A stretch of 64,000 nt of DNA from Bacteroides luti (GCF_900128905.1 NZ_FQTV01000001.1:62001-126000); one strand, 5' to 3'. Positions 35,481-44,065 are shown, counted from the first letter of the stretch. A program made the numbers and translations. The notes: generated by a model not told the origin, from the letters alone.

Positions 35481-36186
35481 AACTGCTGAGCAGGAGAAGG
35501 AGAGGATGGCTCATAAAGAAAGAATGAGAAAGACTCCTTCTTTGAATCGCAGCATGCCATCTATTCCGAAAAAGAAGAAGATATTGATTGTGTGTGAAGG
35601 CGAAAACACAGAACCTTCTTACTTCAGGCAATTCAGACTTGCTACTGCAACGGTGCATCCTGTGGGAGAGGGATATAACACGGAAAGCTTGGTGGAACGT
35701 GCTATATTGTTAAGCAGGAAAGATAAGTATGATGAGGTGTGGTGTGTTTTTGATAAAGATGATTTCCCGAATCAAAGTTTTAATGCGGCAATAGAGAATG
35801 CTCGAAAGAGTAACTTAAAGGTTGCTTATTCCAATCAGGCTTTTGAGTATTGGTTGCTTTTGCACTTTGAAGATCACCAAGGTGGGCCACTGCATAGGAA
35901 TGATTATGGGGATAAGATAAATAAGTATATTACTCCGCTAGGAGCGTACTATGATTCTGATAATTCTAAATTGATTGATAAAAACTTTTTTGCAATTTTA
36001 TGTGGAATAGATAAAAGATATGCTGAAAGGAGAGTTGATTTAGCAATAAAAAGAGCTCGTAAAATATATGAGAGATATACTGATGATCATCCTGCGGTAG
36101 AGAAATCCTTATCAGTTAATCCGGCAAAAGAAGAGTCGTCTACAAGAGTGTTTCTTCTGGTTGAGGAGATTCTTAAGTATATCTAA
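35464..36186 (+). CDS. RloB-like TOPRIM-domain protein
   Basis: 240 residues. The N-terminal 35 residues are basic; then KKILIVCEGENTEPSYFRQF (catalytic Glu of TOPRIM) and DEVWCVFDKDDFPN (the DxD). A short C-terminal extension has helical RAR/KYI ends. RloB family proteins are split partners of RloA ATPases. It overlaps the ATPase gene by 17 bp. The likely action is DNA or RNA cleavage licensed by the ATPase; not shown. Confidence 0.9.
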   Translation: MRMKNKTAEQEKERMAHKERMRKTPSLNRSMPSIPKKKKILIVCEGENTEPSYFRQFRLATATVHPVGEGYNTESLVERAILLSRKDKYDEVWCVFDKDDFPNQSFNAAIENARKSNLKVAYSNQAFEYWLLLHFEDHQGGPLHRNDYGDKINKYITPLGAYYDSDNSKLIDKNFFAILCGIDKRYAERRVDLAIKRARKIYERYTDDHPAVEKSLSVNPAKEESSTRVFLLVEEILKYI

Positions 36187-36254
36187 ACTTGTTTTTCGCT
36201 TATTAAATCTTTATGAAGAATAATCGATAAACTGAATTTTAAATAAAAAAGCAA

Positions 36255-36286
36255 ATCCCTCTCCGCTAATGTTAGTGAAGAGGGAT
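36255..36286 (-). terminator. Terminator-like hairpin after RloB
   Basis: ATCCCTCT (36255-36262) pairs with AGAGGGAT (36279-36286). The T-run lies on the minus strand side (toward 36240), so it may act in either direction. Confidence 0.5.
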
Positions 36287-36546
36287 ACCGCTTGTCTAGT
36301 ATATAGAATACCAATTATTGGGATAACTTAAGTGTTGATATAGTTTATACATCCTGAAGTTGTAATCTTCAAGCATCAGAAATGGATGAGGTTTTGAATA
36401 AATTATGCTAACTATTAGCGCTTTAATGTGGTTTACGATATAGATAATATTAATAATAAGGATATTACGTCCAAAACCGATATAGCTAACGATATAGCTG
36501 AAACGATTTCTAAATACAAAGTTCATAACCAAAGGGTGCTTTGATC

Positions 36547-36640
36547 ACGAATTGATAGAAAGTATCATTCTCTAAGGTCACAATTTGCGACCATAGAGAA
36601 TAAAAGAGAAAAGTGTTTGGCTTAGGTTCTGATAAAGTAC
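36547..36640 (+). pseudogene. Remnant of an ORF6N-domain gene
   Basis: One frame reads KYHSLRSQFATIENKREK, matching the conserved SLRSQFAT motif of ORF6N (KilA-related) DNA-binding proteins; the reading frame stops on both sides. An ORF6N gene occurs in many Bacteroides type I R-M loci. Other parts of the domain are not visible in this frame. Another short decayed frame (DIANDIAETISKYK) lies near 36490-36540. Confidence 0.55.
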
Positions 36641-36824
36641 AAGGTAGTTAGATAAGAGTCGAGAGTGTTAGTGAAAGTGTTAAGGATGCTAGTAATCGTA
36701 TTAAAGATGTTAGTGAAATATGTTTAGATATTCCAATTGGCCAACAAGCTGTTGGCTAATTATGAGTAATAAAAGGAGTTTAGCACTTCAATTAAAATCA
36801 AATAACTAAAAACATAACCATATT

Positions 36825-37334
36825 ATGAAAAAGTCTGATATCTATGAAATTGCCATTAAGATTCTAGGAATATACTTTCTTGTTACTATTATCCAGCTCA
36901 TGGTAGGAAGCTTTGCTTACCTTTCTGCTATGATTTTTAGTGAGAACCTATCCTCGGATAATATGCTTTATGCAGGAGTTTCTTTCTTTGTGTTTATCGT
37001 TATGATTCTACTCGATCTCTGTTTTATTTTCAAAACGGATATGATTGTAAGAATGATATGCAAATCGTCTGACTTTGAACAAGACGTTCCTTTTACGGTA
37101 AGCAGGAAGTCGGTTTATGAAATTGCTCTGGTGCTGATGGGATTGATTATCATTGTATGGGCTTTCCCGGATTTTATCTATAAAATATGGAACTATGTTC
37201 AAAGTTTGCAGATGAGTACACAAAATAAAAGTACTTTGATATCCTCAGGAATAAGAATTCTTGTTGGACTGATTGCTGTTGTTTATTCAACTGCTATCGC
37301 AAACTTTCTTGCTAAGAAGAAAGCTGTTGATTAA
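36825..37334 (+). CDS. 169-residue four-helix membrane protein, copy B
   Basis: Only five residues differ from copy A at 25048 (V9I; S to T before VSRKS; V to L in SGIRI; D to A and E to K near the C-terminus). Four membrane helices. The DNA identity extends about 80-95 bp beyond the stop codon, including TTGCGCCTA and TTGCGCTCATTAATTA boxes, but the upstream non-coding DNA is different, so the repeat begins near the start codon. Its function is unknown. Confidence 0.75.
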   Translation: MKKSDIYEIAIKILGIYFLVTIIQLMVGSFAYLSAMIFSENLSSDNMLYAGVSFFVFIVMILLDLCFIFKTDMIVRMICKSSDFEQDVPFTVSRKSVYEIALVLMGLIIIVWAFPDFIYKIWNYVQSLQMSTQNKSTLISSGIRILVGLIAVVYSTAIANFLAKKKAVD

Positions 37335-37623
37335 CTCGAATGAATTTGCGCCTAGAAATCTCAGAAGTGCACCATTTTCGCCTATTTTTATTGCTTTGCG
37401 CTCATTAATTAGATATGTAGCATTTAAAACTATACATAGTGAAATGTTAGTTAAAGTGGTAAGAAGATATATTTAATTGGGTATTGTTTTGTCAATAAAA
37501 ATAATGTCATTATATTTACAAAATGAATCTCTATAAGAATGCCATTATCTAATGAAATTACAATATTACTAGCATTATAACCATTAACCATAACCATTAG
37601 AAAAGGCCTCAAAAAGAATAAAA

Positions 37624-38103
37624 ATGGAATCACAAGAATTGAGAGAAGGAGATAATCTGCAGCCAAGAAAGGCAAAAACTGGTACTAGAAATCCATTAGG
37701 CTTTTTTGGTGAGTGGAATTATAATATAACGACCGATCAAGAGGCTCCTTTACTTTATTCAAGGTTCGCAATATATGCTTTTACGGTTTTTTGCTCTGTC
37801 TTCTTTGGAGGGGTGCTGATGTTTCTCAATCTCAGAAAGCTGAATAACAAGCATGGGCAAGCTGTTGTTGCTATTTACACCATTCTTTATGGAGCAATAG
37901 CATACCCAGTTTTAATGCAGTTTGATATGAGAATATCTTTGCTGAATATTGTCAATATTCTGGGATCGATACCTTTTTATAGTATCTTTTGGGGTAAATA
38001 TGTGGGTAAAGCTACGAAGTATAGAACTGAATCTGTTCTGATTCCATCGGTAATAGGCTCTGTTATTTTGGCTCTGACTATCATACTAATATTTAACATG
38101 TAA
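37624..38103 (+). CDS. Small membrane protein of unknown family
   Basis: 159 residues with a soluble N-terminal stretch (NPLGFFGEWNYN) and four or five hydrophobic segments, the first at about 50-68 (IYAFTVFCSVFFGGVLMFL). No motif recognised. It is preceded by a promoter-like segment that also occurs ahead of the DUF4349 gene. It is followed after 3 bp by a small acidic protein, so the two form an operon. Confidence 0.65.
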   Translation: MESQELREGDNLQPRKAKTGTRNPLGFFGEWNYNITTDQEAPLLYSRFAIYAFTVFCSVFFGGVLMFLNLRKLNNKHGQAVVAIYTILYGAIAYPVLMQFDMRISLLNIVNILGSIPFYSIFWGKYVGKATKYRTESVLIPSVIGSVILALTIILIFNM

Positions 38104-38106
38104 ATT

Positions 38107-38520
38107 ATGTACGAAGAAGATTACTTTATGAAATTGATTCAGGAGTTTTTTCAGGCATTGGATAAAGCCATTCATGGAAAGAAAAGCCTGGATAATCCAT
38201 CTGACCAGGAGAACTGTGTCAGCGATTTGTATGGTTCTTATTTTCAGGCAGATTCTGCTTTCTTCTATGGATATGATGTGATGACGATATTAGGCTTTCT
38301 GAGGGAAAGATGTGAAGAGCAGGACTTGCCTATGATGATAGAAATGATTTCGGAACTGTTCTATCAGGATGCTCTGCTGAAAACGGATGATGCACTGAAA
38401 AATAATCTGCTTGAGAAAGCGTTGTTCTTTTTAAGTTATCTCGACGAGCAGAGTGATACTTACTCTGTAGAGAGGAAAGATAAAATTGCTCTTATCAAAA
38501 GGATGCTTGGGAGAGAATAA
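38107..38520 (+). CDS. Small acidic protein of unknown family
   Basis: 137 residues, mostly helical and acidic (MKLIQEFFQALDKAIHGKKSL, then FLRERCEEQDLPMMIEMI). No known domain. Its stop codon is inside the first unit of a 66-bp tandem repeat. Operon partner of the membrane protein just upstream. Confidence 0.6.
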   Translation: MYEEDYFMKLIQEFFQALDKAIHGKKSLDNPSDQENCVSDLYGSYFQADSAFFYGYDVMTILGFLRERCEEQDLPMMIEMISELFYQDALLKTDDALKNNLLEKALFFLSYLDEQSDTYSVERKDKIALIKRMLGRE

Positions 38521-38660
38521 TTCACTTTGTTTCTTACAGGGAATTATGATCAACTCGATAGCTTTTTGGCTTTTGGAAAAGAATAATTCTCTTTGTTTCT
38601 TTCAGGGAAGTATCATCAACCCGATGGCTTATTGGCTCTTGGGAAAGAATAATTGTGCCG
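38509..38660. repeat. 66-bp tandem repeat starting in the 3' end of a gene
   Basis: GAATAATTC/G appears at 38515, 38581 and 38647, exactly 66 bp apart. The 66-bp units are about 80% alike. The first copy carries the gene's last codons and its TAA stop; because 66 is a multiple of three, the later copies have the same frame and repeat the stop. Confidence 0.85.
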
Positions 38661-38754
38661 GTTCTTTTTGATGCATCTGTCAGGATGTCTCTTTTTTACT
38701 ATTTTGGTAGCAGACTCAGCTGTATCTTTGCACTGAAATGTATTTCTGCAAAAC

Positions 38755-39560
38755 ATGGAAAAATTCAATGTTATAAATCCTTCTCTTCTACTGGCTCCCT
38801 TTGTGAAGTACTATTGGGTGCTGGAAACGGAGGGCGATTCGGTGGTGACGGAGCGTACTATCTCTACCGGGTGCATGAGTCTTGTGTTTCACAGGGGGAG
38901 TAGGCTGTTTTCATCGTTCGAAAATGATCTGCAACCTCGGTCTTTTATCAGCGGACAGACTAAATTTTATACCGATGTTACTTCTACCGGAAAGATAAAC
39001 ATGATAGTGGTTGTTTTCCAACCTTATGCTTTAAAAGCCTTTTTCCCAATGTCTATGTACGAGTTTCATGAAAAGAATATTGCTTTAGAAGACATTGGAG
39101 ACCCCGCACTGAATGATTTAAAAAAGCGGGTGCAGGCACGGTGGATGATAATCAGTGCATCTACATGATTGAGAGCTATCTTCTGAATCGTCTGCATTCT
39201 TTTGATGAATATAACATGAAGAGGATTGATGCTGTTGTAAAAGGTATCAACGAGCAACCAATGATAAGTGTTACGGATTTGTCGCAAATTGCTTGTTTGA
39301 GCGACAAACAATTAAACAGGGTCTTTGCTGAATATGTTGGTTCGATGCCGAAAGAGTTTATTCGCATTGTTCGTCTGCAACGGGCGTTGTACCTGCTTCA
39401 AAACTCTGCTACTGAGAATTTTACCCAATTGGCGTATGAATGTGGATTCTATGACCAGGCGCATCTTATTAAGGAGTTTAAAGCTTTCTCGGGATATACG
39501 CCAAAGGAATATCTGCTTGTTTGTGATCCTTATTCAGATTATTTCTCTGATCCTTTATAA
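38755..39560 (+). pseudogene. AraC-family regulator with a frameshift
   Basis: The first frame (38755-39168) reads an N-terminal DUF6597/AraC-like domain to LKKRVQARWM; the second (from about 39130 to 39560) continues with TVDDNQCIYMIESYL and an AraC DNA-binding domain (ITDLSQ-like SVTDLSQIACLSDKQLNRVFAEYVG and FTQLAYECGFYDQAHLIKEF). One base appears inserted or lost at about 39137-39148 (CAGGCACGGTGG). Either a broken gene or a read error. A TATCTTTG box (38723-38730) with TTTG at 38703 precedes it. The neighbour 39640 is a plausible target. Confidence 0.8.
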
Positions 39561-39639
39561 TGTCTTTTATTTACAATTCTACGATGATTATCCGCTCTAT
39601 TTTTGCAGAGTCAATTAATAACAAACAAAATTAGAGATT

Positions 39640-40008
39640 ATGAAAAAGTTACTTGTGTTTTTCGAGATTCCTGCAGCAGACTTTGGCAGAGCCGTGAAAT
39701 TTTATGAAACAATCCTTGATGTGAAGACTTCTGTTTACGATTGTGAGAATGAGAAGATGGCTTGTTTTCCTGAGGAAGAGGGGGTATGTCCCGGTGCTAT
39801 TTCTTATGCACCTGGTTTCCTTCCTTCTGAAAATGGCGTACTGGTAAGCCTTAATTGTGATGATATGGAGGCTACTCACGCTCTTATTCTGGCAAATGGA
39901 GGAAAGATTGTTATTCCTAAAACTAAAATAGAGGCGGAGGGAAGGGGTTTCTTCTCAACTTTTATAGATAGTGAAGGAAATACCATCGGCTTGTATTCGG
40001 ATAAGTAG
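39640..40008 (+). CDS. VOC-superfamily (glyoxalase-like) protein
   Basis: 122 residues with the betaalphabetabetabeta layout of the vicinal oxygen chelate fold: FFEIPAADFGRAVKFYETIL at the start, VLVSLNCDDMEATHALILANGG in the middle and the metal-ligand-type GRGFFSTFIDSEGNTIGLYS at the end. Typical pairing with AraC/DUF6597 regulators, as here. Substrate unknown. A TATTTTTG -7 box is at 39598-39605. Confidence 0.88.
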   Translation: MKKLLVFFEIPAADFGRAVKFYETILDVKTSVYDCENEKMACFPEEEGVCPGAISYAPGFLPSENGVLVSLNCDDMEATHALILANGGKIVIPKTKIEAEGRGFFSTFIDSEGNTIGLYSDK

Positions 40009-40029
40009 GGCCTTGTAATTTAAAATTAG

Positions 40030-40069
40030 GCTGTGTTGGCGAAGTTATTCATTAATTTGCCAACACAGC
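40030..40069 (+). terminator. Intrinsic terminator after the VOC gene
   Basis: GCTGTGTTGGC / GCCAACACAGC, followed by seven T residues. Confidence 0.9.
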
Positions 40070-40234
40070 TTTTTTTATACTCCTAATCAAAGTGTGATGT
40101 GTATTCTTTATACTGCGTTTATCTGAGGTGGAATTTATATCGGTAAATGTTTTGTTAATAAATATTTTGTCATTATATTTACATAATTGAATTTGCTTTG
40201 TTGATTAAATAATAGACCATTTAAATTTCTAACT

Positions 40235-41047
40235 ATGAAAAAAACACTCTGTTTTATATTCTTATCTATGTTTCTCTTAACTGGATGTGGTGCTAAAGAA
40301 AGTGAAAAAATGACCGAAGTTACTACTCTTAGTAAACTTGCTGAAGAAGAGTCGGATAATTCCATAAATACTGTTGATAAGAAATTGATTAAGGACGGGA
40401 ATCTTAATTTCCAGACGAATGATATAGATAAGACTGATGCGTTTATTAAAAGTGCAGTTAAGAAGTTTGATGCGTATATCTCGAATGACGAAAAATATAG
40501 TAACGAGTCAAATAAAGGGAGCGACTTAACAATCCGTGTACCGGCAGATAAATACGATAGCTTGATGACTTATATCATTGATAATGCAGACGTTAAAAGG
40601 CTGGATAGAAAATCAACAGAAATTAGAGATGTTACTGAAGATTATATTGATACTCAGACTCGCCTGAAAATTAAAAAGGCTTCTGAAGCTAAGCTGATGA
40701 TCTTGCTAAATAAAGCCAAAGACTTGAAAGATCTTCTTGCTGTACAAGCACAACTCACCGACTTACAAGCTGATATTGAGTCTATTGAAGGGCATATGAA
40801 ATATCTGAATGATAGGGTCAATTATAGCACGCTCAAAGTTTCTTTCTATAAAAATGCGGTTAAATCGAATACTTTCTTCGGAGACTTTTGGGATGCGCTA
40901 AAGAATGGATGGCAGGTATTTCTTCAGGTTATTACATTCATTGCTAATCTGTGGGTAATTATTCTTGTATCTGTATTCCTTGTTATGGGCTTTAAATCTT
41001 ATAGAAGGCGAAAAAAGAACAGTAAGAATACGAAGAACGCTGAGTAA
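40235..41047 (+). CDS. DUF4349 lipoprotein with C-terminal membrane helix
   Basis: 270 residues. Lipoprotein signal with the lipidated Cys at about residue 19 (FLLTGCGAK). DUF4349 domain: KLIKDGNLNFQTNDIDKTDAFIKSAV, DLTIRVPADKYDSLM, DVTEDYIDTQTRLKIKKASEAKL, plus the coiled-coil and a C-terminal membrane helix at about 225-255 (VITFIANLWVIILVSVFLVM). Probably an envelope protein; no reaction known. Preceded by a promoter-like segment shared with the 37624 gene. The stop codon is followed by a 65-bp repeat. Confidence 0.88.
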   Translation: MKKTLCFIFLSMFLLTGCGAKESEKMTEVTTLSKLAEEESDNSINTVDKKLIKDGNLNFQTNDIDKTDAFIKSAVKKFDAYISNDEKYSNESNKGSDLTIRVPADKYDSLMTYIIDNADVKRLDRKSTEIRDVTEDYIDTQTRLKIKKASEAKLMILLNKAKDLKDLLAVQAQLTDLQADIESIEGHMKYLNDRVNYSTLKVSFYKNAVKSNTFFGDFWDALKNGWQVFLQVITFIANLWVIILVSVFLVMGFKSYRRRKKNSKNTKNAE

Positions 41048-41055
41048 GCAGAGAA

Positions 41056-41226
41056 GTATATCCGACAAGCCTGGTGAACACGAAATATATAAGAGGTCCC
41101 ATTGAATAGAGTTGGATACAGTATCTCCGGTCAGCCTAGTGAACTCCAAATAAATAAGAGGATTCATTATGAAGGATAGGCATAGTGTTCCTGGCAAGCC
41201 TGCTGAAACCCAAATGGCTTCTGACT
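41056..41226. repeat. 65-bp tandem repeat after the DUF4349 gene
   Basis: GTATATCCG (41056), GTATCTCCG (41121) and GTGTTCCTG (41185) open three imperfect units of 65, 64 and about 40 bp, each continuing with AAGCCTGGTGAAC-like text. Similarity extends upstream to TGAGTAAG at the gene's stop codon. Confidence 0.8.
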
Positions 41227-41517
41227 AATGTGTGTGGTGTTTCTTTCTCAATTGGAATTGCCTAAAACAAACTAAATTCTTTATATTTGTAGTCTATAAA
41301 TAAAAGCCATATTTTTATATGGCACGCTTATAAATCGAGATTATTATGTAAGTTTGTAGTCTAAATTTTATTAATGAATTTGATATAAGAACTGAAAACG
41401 TAAATTTGTGATTATTTTACTGTATATCAGCTAAATAAACGCTCAATTGATTGTCCTTACGTTTTTATTGATAACTCTCTGCGGTGAGGACAGCAGAGAA
41501 AAACAGAATTTTTTATT
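41227..41517 (+). promoter_or_regulatory. Long leader with hairpins ahead of the 41518 gene
   Basis: TATATTTG (41282-41289) is a -7 box. The leader that would follow is about 220 nt and holds a perfect GCCATAT/ATATGGC hairpin (41306-41323), a GAAAACGTAA..TTACGTTTT complementary pair (41394 and 41457), and CTCTGC/GCAGAG (41477-41498) just before the start codon. No known riboswitch is recognised. Confidence 0.45.
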
Positions 41518-42384
41518 ATGTTTAGTGTATTATTGGGGACGATAGTTATTATTGCTATAATAAGTTTTTCAAAACATATCTATAAGAAACAGCACGATTT
41601 CTTTATCAGAAACTATTATGTTTTTCCAAAGAGCCTTCGGGAAAAAATGAAAAACACGGATCTGTTTAAGGATTTAATATGGTTCATTAATCTGGTATTG
41701 TTTGTCTTTATCATATTTCTGCTAGGCGCAATTGTGGCATTCAAGTTATTAGGAAGTAGCGGTGCCAATCATGCCTTGCTAAAAACGATCTATTTTTGGT
41801 TTGGAGCAGGAGCTGTGTATAGCAAATTGTCTGTTATGCTATTTTCTACATCTGCTTTGTTTATAGTAAGCTATAGTCTGTCTAAATTCCTGGGAGAGCA
41901 TCGCAAAAAGAATGACATTGATGGTATGAAGGCTATTCTTGAGCTTAGAAATATGCTGGATGAAGATAAGTACTTTGAGATTTATCGCGATTTACACTTC
42001 GGGGAATATGATTTTGTAGAGAATCCTTCTACGAAAGAGGAAGAAACAAAACAGCTGGAACTTTTCCATTATTTAGGTGTTATGGAATCGGCAAGTACTA
42101 TGGTTAGAAAGGAAATAGTAGATATGGACCAGTTCTACAAACACTTTGGATGCAGAGTAACGTCCATAGTGAAATGTGAAGCTCTGAAGGTTTATCTGCA
42201 TTATAATAAGGAGTCGTGGACTGACCTGCTCTGGGTTATTCGTGAAATGAAGAAGATTGAGAAGGACAAATTCGAGAATACAAATACTCATAAGGATAAC
42301 ACTCCGCATCATGAAAGTGAGATGTTTACCAAAGGAAGAAATTGGATGAAAAAAGGCGGTAAATATTTATTTGATGATAAATAG
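41518..42384 (+). CDS. Membrane protein of unknown family
   Basis: 288 residues. Membrane helices at about 3-16, 57-80 and 101-120 (VMLFSTSALFIVSYSL), then a soluble helical C-terminal half (about 130-288: ILELRNMLDEDKYFEIYRDLHFGEYDF). No motif recognised. A terminator follows, so it is single-gene. Confidence 0.6.
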   Translation: MFSVLLGTIVIIAIISFSKHIYKKQHDFFIRNYYVFPKSLREKMKNTDLFKDLIWFINLVLFVFIIFLLGAIVAFKLLGSSGANHALLKTIYFWFGAGAVYSKLSVMLFSTSALFIVSYSLSKFLGEHRKKNDIDGMKAILELRNMLDEDKYFEIYRDLHFGEYDFVENPSTKEEETKQLELFHYLGVMESASTMVRKEIVDMDQFYKHFGCRVTSIVKCEALKVYLHYNKESWTDLLWVIREMKKIEKDKFENTNTHKDNTPHHESEMFTKGRNWMKKGGKYLFDDK

Positions 42385-42402
42385 TACTTCCGAAAGTACA
42401 GG

Positions 42403-42436
42403 AAATGGCAAGATGGACGATCCTATCTTGCCATTT
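42403..42436 (+). terminator. Intrinsic terminator
   Basis: AAATGGCAAGAT / ATCTTGCCATTT followed by a T-rich run. Confidence 0.85.
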
Positions 42437-42565
42437 TTTATTTAAAACAGGATTAGTTTTATAATTGTATAGAAAGTAAAAAATATCATAACAGAAGGTG
42501 TTAAGTTTAAATAATATATTTATATTCGTATTTCAAATTTATTATATCCTTATCAATTAATCTCT

Positions 42566-43075
42566 ATGGAACAAAAGACAATCAACTTACCTGAAATGAT
42601 GAATGTCGGGGCTGAATCTCTGAATATCGTTATTACAAAGAATGAAGTATTGCAGTTGGACATTACTAATGCTTTAAATACGCTTTCTAAGCTGTTGGAT
42701 GATAAGAAAACTGCACTTTATTTTAAGGAAAAAGTTGATATTTCTTTTGAAGGATTCAATGTTAATGAGAATAAATTGTGGGAGGTACCCGAAGTTAGAA
42801 ATTATATTTGCAAACTTGATGAGCAATTCCCTTTCTGGTTTTATTTTTTATCAACGACTGGAGATGGCTTGTTGCTCATATTTAAAAGTCAGTTGATTCC
42901 TTTTCTCTCTCCGGAAGCTGATAAAGAGCTCAATCAGCCAAAGCTAAGAGACTGCTTTCTTACAAGATGGTTACCTTCAATGAATCAGGTTTGTGACTAT
43001 ACCGGCATTTCTTTGCATGAAAATGATGAGATGACGCAAAGGTTGTTTAATTACTTAAAGAGTAGGAAGGTATAA
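42566..43075 (+). CDS. Small protein of unknown family
   Basis: 169 residues, soluble, no signal peptide. Acidic N-terminal half (KNEVLQLDITNALNTLSKLLDDKKTALYF), and a middle stretch with FPFWFYFLSTTGDGLLLIFKS. No domain recognised. Stand-alone; a terminator-like hairpin is 175 bp downstream. Confidence 0.6.
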   Translation: MEQKTINLPEMMNVGAESLNIVITKNEVLQLDITNALNTLSKLLDDKKTALYFKEKVDISFEGFNVNENKLWEVPEVRNYICKLDEQFPFWFYFLSTTGDGLLLIFKSQLIPFLSPEADKELNQPKLRDCFLTRWLPSMNQVCDYTGISLHENDEMTQRLFNYLKSRKV

Positions 43076-43676
43076 TTGATGTTATCTCTTCTCTTAATCT
43101 GATTTCTTATTTTTTTAGTGAATATGTATATGCAGGACATTTTGCTACAATAACAATCCTGACAGATATTGTTATAAGTGGTACTACGTAGGGAGTCATA
43201 TCTTAACTAATCCAGAATAAGCATTACAGTTTTCTATAACATAAACATAAAAATGGGTTGTTCAATTCTCTGAACAACCCATTTTCTGATTAAAGTAATA
43301 CCTTTTCAGAGCAACTTCAATCCTCTGAAAGTATTACCTTGGCGATCCTTTTGTTTTGCGCTTAAAACAAATATCTCTGTTTAAAAATACAGTTATGTCT
43401 AGTTTATGATTCAATTCTTTGTGAATCTTCTATTACTACTGAATCTCTTATAATAAGATGTAATTTTATGACCAAAGTGTATCTAATTTATAAAATAGCA
43501 AATCTATTACTTTGGATTTCTATAGTTTAGTCTACTGTAAATAAACAATATTAATTTGGTTTTATATCAATCATTTTAGTTAAAAGTTAGTCTCCTGGTA
43601 TAAATAACAGGAATTAGTGAAAGATAAATTTCAAGACTAGTTTCCTAAGTGCTTTTTGCATTCTATAAATAGTTGA

Positions 43677-43804
43677 AGGAGTGAACTCTATCATTCTCGA
43701 AATGATTGGGATTCATTTGTATACGAAATATGATATAACCTTTGGAACTGTTTGTAATCTTTCAGTTTCTTTTTAATCTTGTATATACAAAACATGATAT
43801 AACC
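43677..43804. repeat. Two 64-bp imperfect tandem units
   Basis: ATGATATAACC at 43730 and 43794 are 64 bp apart; the preceding TTTGTATACGAAAT and CTTGTATATACAAAAC also match. Not coding. Confidence 0.6.
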
Positions 43805-43895
43805 TCCATTTTGATACGATTATGGATATTATTGTTATAATTATTCCAAATAATAGATAAAAAACTTATTTTTGATGAATTTACTTGCATTTTAT

Positions 43896-44016
43896 TTTGT
43901 TTTTAGTATATAATGCATATATTTGCGAACGTAGTACTTTAAAAGTGTATCTAAACGACACTCCTTATTTTTTGAATTGCGTGCTTTGTTGACCGGAGAG
44001 TACGCAATTTTTTTAT
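43896..44016 (+). promoter_or_regulatory. Promoter and possible attenuator of the lyase gene
   Basis: TTTG (43896-43899), 18 bp, TATATTTG (43918-43925). The leader RNA would have a small hairpin AGTGT/ACACT (43944-43962) and then an intrinsic terminator-like stem AATTGCGT/ACGCAATT (43975-44009) followed by seven T residues, 50 bp before the start codon. GTACTTT (43934-43940) could pair with AGAGTAC (43997-44003) as an alternative, but this is weak. Confidence 0.5.
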
Positions 44017-44065
44017 GCTTGGCTTTAAATAAATATCTATACAGTAAACACATTTTTTTATTATT

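Larger units (their letters stand above)
36187..36824. other. Decayed stretch between RloB and membrane-protein copy B
   Basis: No intact gene. It holds the hairpin at 36255, an ORF6N remnant at about 36547-36640, and the palindrome pair CCAATTGG plus GCCAACA-AGC-TGTTGGC (36733-36756) that is nearly identical to that at 27359-27381. Repeated GTTAGTGAA-like text near 36680-36720 is short and degenerate. Confidence 0.5.
43076..44065. other. Gene-free stretch with repeats and hairpins
   Basis: No coding frame is convincing. Contents: a terminator AAAATGGGTTGTTCA/TGAACAACCCATTTT (43250-43285); a second hairpin from GTAATACC to GTATTAC (43295-43337); two 64-bp units ending in ATGATATAACC (43677-43804); and the promoter and leader of the next gene. 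Confidence 0.6.

Noticed and set aside
36296-36532. Minus-strand frame of 78 codons
   Set aside because: Low-complexity hydrophobic text, no ribosome site, and it overlaps decayed plus-strand remnants.
38486-38671. 61-codon frame over the 66-bp repeat
   Set aside because: It is created by the in-frame 66-bp period of the repeat; there is no independent coding evidence.
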